Source: a virus. Taken from it: 39,970 nucleotides of DNA. The translations under genes and the position numbers were made by a program. The DNA lies in IMG/VR virus record IMGVR_UViG_3300031576_000152, positions 1-39,970 of that record; one strand, 5' to 3'. Under the pieces are notes generated by a model. It did not search any database and was not told where the DNA came from. It saw only the letters and a program-made list of their open reading frames with translations. Position 1 is the first letter of the stretch. Each line of letters starts with the position of its first letter. Below, piece after piece: positions 37,651 to 39,970 of this stretch.

Positions 37651-39250
37651 GACTGTTAAAGTCGAAGACCGCCCGGAGTTGCTGCCGATCAGGACAGCAT
37701 TGGAGGCCAATCGGGACACTCTTCAGGCTTTGCTTCCCAAGCATATGAAAGCCGAGACAGTGATCCAAAGCACCCTCATGTGCCTCTGGAAGACCCCGGA
37801 ATTGCGCGTCTGCACCCCTGAAAGCATCGTCAGAGGAGTCATCGTGGCTTCCCAGCTAGGGCTTGATTGCTCTGGAATCGGTGGGAAGGCTTGGTTGGTG
37901 CCGTTCCGCCACAAAGATACCGGGAAACTGGAAGCGCAATTTATCCCTGGCTATCAGGGACTTCTCGACATTGCCAGAAGGACCGGCATTGTCAAGCAAG
38001 TCGAGGCGCAACTGGTATTCTCCCAAGACACTTTCGAAGTCCAATGGGGGACCAGACGGGAACTTGTGCATCGGCCCCCGGCTTTGGGGTCAAAACGCGG
38101 AACGATCATTGGGGCCTACGCCATCGCTGTTCTTCCAGACGGGCTTGAGCAGTTCGAGGTGATGGACATTCCGCAGCTCGAAGCGATTCGAGCGAAATGC
38201 AAGAGCCAACCCGCCGTGATCGGGGAATGGTACCGGAAGACAGCGCTTCGACGGCTCCTGAAGTACCTCCCAAGCACCCCGGAACTGGACACCGCTCTTG
38301 AAGAAGACAACCACAATTTCGAGTGGGAGAGAACCATCGATGCCCAGACGAAAACCAAAACCCTCCAACGTCCATCCCCTCCTCAAAGACTGGCGGCTAT
38401 CCAGGAGCCTGTGGAAGCGAGCGCATCGGAAGCTTCTAAAAAAGTTGGAAGAATGAGTCCAGGACAACCCCCGACACACGTCGAGAAAGTCAAAGCCGCC
38501 TTCGCTTGGTGGGCGCTCCGTGGGATCGATCCCCAGATGATTCTTGGTTCTCTTGGCAAGACCGACCAAGCAAATGTCACAGAAAGCGACATTGTGATCC
38601 TCCGGACGAAGGCCGAGGCTGTCAAAGCTGGAGCTGAACCACACAAGATTTTTGAGGGAGCAGACTCAACCGGCGAAGCGTCCGGCCGCAGGCCGTACGG
38701 CGAAGCTCCACAAAAGCAGCGAAGCGTCAGGCCTCCAACGAAGCATCCGGCTACAGGCCGTACAAAGAAGCCTCCTCAAAAGCCGGTGTACATGGAAGAC
38801 CCTGCCATGCAACGACGCACGGATAGCATCGACGATGAGACCATAGCTGGGCTTCAGGTCCTGGACGCCGAACATGCAGAGACTCAAGAAGAGCCCTCGC
38901 AAGCTAATCTTGAGAAAGAGTGGGCGACCGAGATTGAAGAGGCCGTTGGAGTCGAAACTGAGGTCAAATTCAAACCCTTCCTCCATGGCGATCCAAATGT
39001 TTTGCCAAAAGCCAACGAGACAAACAAGGGCCGTCTATCCCTGGAATTACAACTTTCTGCCTTGCTAGATGAGGCCGAAAAGTACGGCAACACCCGTCAA
39101 CGCCTTGTTGGGGATGAGCATCCGCGTGACATGAGCGATGGAGATCTCCAGCGAGCCATCCAGGATGTTGCCTTCGTCGTGGAGGCCTCTAAACGCCTCC
39201 AGGCGGGGCGCGAAGCCAAGGAAGGTCCAAGACCACAGCCTGCCTTCTAA
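37640..39250 (+). CDS. recT: RecT-family single-strand annealing protein with long C-terminal extension
   Basis: 536 aa. The RecT core is about 1-230: ASQLGLDCSGIGGKAWLVPF (70-89), FIPGYQGLLDIARRTG (101-116) and EWYRKTALRRLLKYLP (196-211). Then comes a linker and a small helical domain (281-340: VEKVKAAFAWWALRGIDPQM), of the kind sometimes attached to phage recombinases. A basic repeat linker (about 340-380) and an acidic, helical end complete the protein. RecT coats and anneals 3' single strands made by the neighbouring exonuclease. Classical RecT is about 270 aa, so half of this protein is accessory. It overlaps the exonuclease stop by 11 nt. Confidence 0.88.
   Translation: MPNETVKVEDRPELLPIRTALEANRDTLQALLPKHMKAETVIQSTLMCLWKTPELRVCTPESIVRGVIVASQLGLDCSGIGGKAWLVPFRHKDTGKLEAQFIPGYQGLLDIARRTGIVKQVEAQLVFSQDTFEVQWGTRRELVHRPPALGSKRGTIIGAYAIAVLPDGLEQFEVMDIPQLEAIRAKCKSQPAVIGEWYRKTALRRLLKYLPSTPELDTALEEDNHNFEWERTIDAQTKTKTLQRPSPPQRLAAIQEPVEASASEASKKVGRMSPGQPPTHVEKVKAAFAWWALRGIDPQMILGSLGKTDQANVTESDIVILRTKAEAVKAGAEPHKIFEGADSTGEASGRRPYGEAPQKQRSVRPPTKHPATGRTKKPPQKPVYMEDPAMQRRTDSIDDETIAGLQVLDAEHAETQEEPSQANLEKEWATEIEEAVGVETEVKFKPFLHGDPNVLPKANETNKGRLSLELQLSALLDEAEKYGNTRQRLVGDEHPRDMSDGDLQRAIQDVAFVVEASKRLQAGREAKEGPRPQPAF
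38674..38783 (+). repeat. Imperfect direct repeats in the recT linker
   Basis: Units about 38674-38717 and 38739-38783 share the order CGAAGC(G/A)TCCGGC, CAGGCCGTAC, GAAGC and CAAAAGC; a third fragment GCGAAGCGTCAGGCC lies between. They encode the basic linker (GRRPYGEAPQKQRSVRPP and on), which looks like recently expanded sequence. Confidence 0.7.
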
Positions 39251-39317
39251 AGCCAAATCCACAGCCAAAGAGAGGCCTTCCTGAATGAGTTGATATGGAA
39301 TGCGACACCTGCGTAAC

Positions 39318-39970
39318 ATGAAACAGTTGACCATCAAGATCGCCTGGGAGACAAACGATCCTGGCTTCAGAACCGAATGGGTACCGGCGCTGCTCTTCAG
39401 GCACTTTGCGCTTCTTGGATGGTTGGAAGCCCAGACGTTTTGGAAGGCTTGGCCGAAATGGGAAGGCCGATTGTCGTTGACTTTTTCAAAAGACGGTTTT
39501 AGCCAAAAATTTCCATCCATAGAACCATCATCATCCCTAGATCCAATATCGGATGCGGTGCCTGGGCCGTTGACGTCGGCACTTTACCCGGTGAGTGCCA
39601 TTATGGCGCCGGACAGTCCCAGGACCCTTAGCCTCCCTTGTGAGATCTTGGAGCTAGACCCAGCAAGAGAGGCTACATCCGTCGATGGGCTAGGCCCAAG
39701 GATGACAGGATCACCGGGTCTTACGACGGCATCGACTGGGTCTAGGTCCACGGTAGATGGGGTCATCGCACAGAGCGCCAGCGCTCAGTGCTTCGCTAAT
39801 AGCGTAAAAACTCAGAAAAGTCAAGAGGGCTTTTCAACTTCCTTCGATTTTGACAAAGAAGTTGTCCACTGGAACGCCATAGCTAAGCGTATGGGATGGC
39901 CTACAGTTAGGACAAAAACAAAGATTCGTGAGTTGCATTTGAGAAAACGGCTGGAAGAACGGCCAACGCT
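39318..39970 (+). CDS. Replication initiator, lambda O-like (N-terminal part; continues at 1)
   Basis: Start at ATG 39318 (MKQLTIKIAWETNDPGFRTE) or 39300; neither has a strong SD. The frame stays open to the end of the window and continues, via the 127-bp overlap, to the stop at 372-374, giving 299 (or 305) aa. The N-terminal domain (about 1-70: LLFRHFALLGWLEAQTFWKA) is Trp-rich and may be a winged-helix DNA binder. Residues about 75-175 are a low-complexity Ser/Thr/Pro/Gly linker whose DNA carries repeats and a palindrome. The C-terminal domain has the phage O-type ending. Lambda O likewise has its origin inside the linker-coding part, so this gene probably contains the origin. Confidence 0.75.
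   Translation, partial: MKQLTIKIAWETNDPGFRTEWVPALLFRHFALLGWLEAQTFWKAWPKWEGRLSLTFSKDGFSQKFPSIEPSSSLDPISDAVPGPLTSALYPVSAIMAPDSPRTLSLPCEILELDPAREATSVDGLGPRMTGSPGLTTASTGSRSTVDGVIAQSASAQCFANSVKTQKSQEGFSTSFDFDKEVVHWNAIAKRMGWPTVRTKTKIRELHLRKRLEERPT
39654..39840. other. Candidate replication origin inside the initiator gene
   Basis: Related short motifs around TGGGTCTAG occur at 39655-39663 (inverted, TAGACCCAG), 39686-39694 (GGGCTAGGC), 39714-39721 (CCGGGTCTT), 39736-39744 (exact inverse partner, CTGGGTCTA) and 39757-39764 (GATGGGGT). Next comes the palindrome GAGCGC-CA-GCGCTC (39773-39786), then an A/T-rich stretch (about 39795-39843). Iterons, dyad and AT-rich unwinding tract inside the linker-coding part of an initiator gene is the lambda ori arrangement. 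The repeats are degenerate, so confidence is modest. Confidence 0.45.
39770..39803. repeat. Palindrome module, copy 2
   Basis: ACAGAGCGCCAGCGCTCAG, 8 nt, then GCTAATAGC (39795-39803) and GTCAAG about 16 nt further: the same order as at 33254-33289, here coding for SASAQCFANS in the initiator linker. The arms are 6 bp with a CA centre instead of a full 14-bp palindrome. Confidence 0.7.
39844..39970. repeat. Contig-end direct repeat (right copy)
   Basis: Identical to 1-127; redundant copy of the circular assembly. Removing it leaves 39,843 bp. Confidence 0.95.

Noticed and set aside
1-39970. tRNA genes, integrase, att sites and lysogeny repressor
   Set aside because: No cloverleaf with a GTTCGA-type T-loop was seen, and no recombinase or CI-like gene was recognised by eye.

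Overview
The window is a complete, circularly permuted genome of a tailed phage, assembled as one contig whose first and last 127 bases are identical (1-127 = 39844-39970). The non-redundant genome is therefore about 39.84 kb. It carries terminase, portal, scaffold, HK97-type capsid, head-tail adaptor, a large nozzle-like protein, a pectate-lyase-fold tailspike and several large internal/ejection-type proteins. No tape measure, sheath or major tail tube gene was seen, so a short-tailed (podovirus-like) virion is the best reading. No integrase, CI-like repressor, tRNA, CRISPR array, DNA polymerase or RNA polymerase was recognised; it looks strictly lytic and dependent on host polymerases. The early promoter is of bacterial sigma70 type and ribosome binding sites are Shine-Dalgarno type, so the host is a bacterium. 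A PL6-type lyase (alginate/chondroitin class) hints at a host or biofilm with uronate-rich polysaccharide, but the host cannot be named.

Layout. Two convergent transcription blocks meet at a bidirectional terminator at about 6518-6552. The plus-strand (early/replication/lysis) block starts at a sigma70-like promoter near 33415-33441. It runs through small early proteins (33502-36448, including a duplicated gene pair and a pentapeptide-repeat protein), a RecB/Cas4-like exonuclease (36496), RecT (37640) and a lambda O-like replication initiator that crosses the contig ends (39318 to 374). It continues with a DnaC-like helicase loader (241), a RuvC-like resolvase (987), a lipoprotein with spanin-like architecture (1626), a two-helix membrane protein (2048), a secreted PL6 lyase (2962), a DHH phosphoesterase (4685) and two small membrane proteins (5801, 6021). 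The minus-strand (late) block runs from about 32781 down to 6555: small packaging-region genes, probable TerS, TerL, portal, scaffold, capsid, tail/adsorption genes, tailspike, adaptor, nozzle and four large internal proteins.

How it works together. The exonuclease and RecT form a two-component annealing recombination system. The initiator and helicase loader load the host helicase, possibly at an origin lying inside the initiator gene (repeat cluster, palindrome and AT-rich tract at 39654-39840), as in lambda. The resolvase may clear branched DNA before headful-type packaging.

Most interesting unexplained structure: (i) two copies of a structured leader with a pair-preserving 12-bp stem that bracket the PL6 gene; (ii) a palindrome module shared between the non-coding region upstream of the early promoter and the inside of the initiator gene; (iii) a 21-bp dyad element conserved as DNA but read in different frames in different late genes; (iv) a six-fold SWY-repeat protein next to a one-copy mini-gene; (v) a 380-nt overlap of two open frames in the terminase region.
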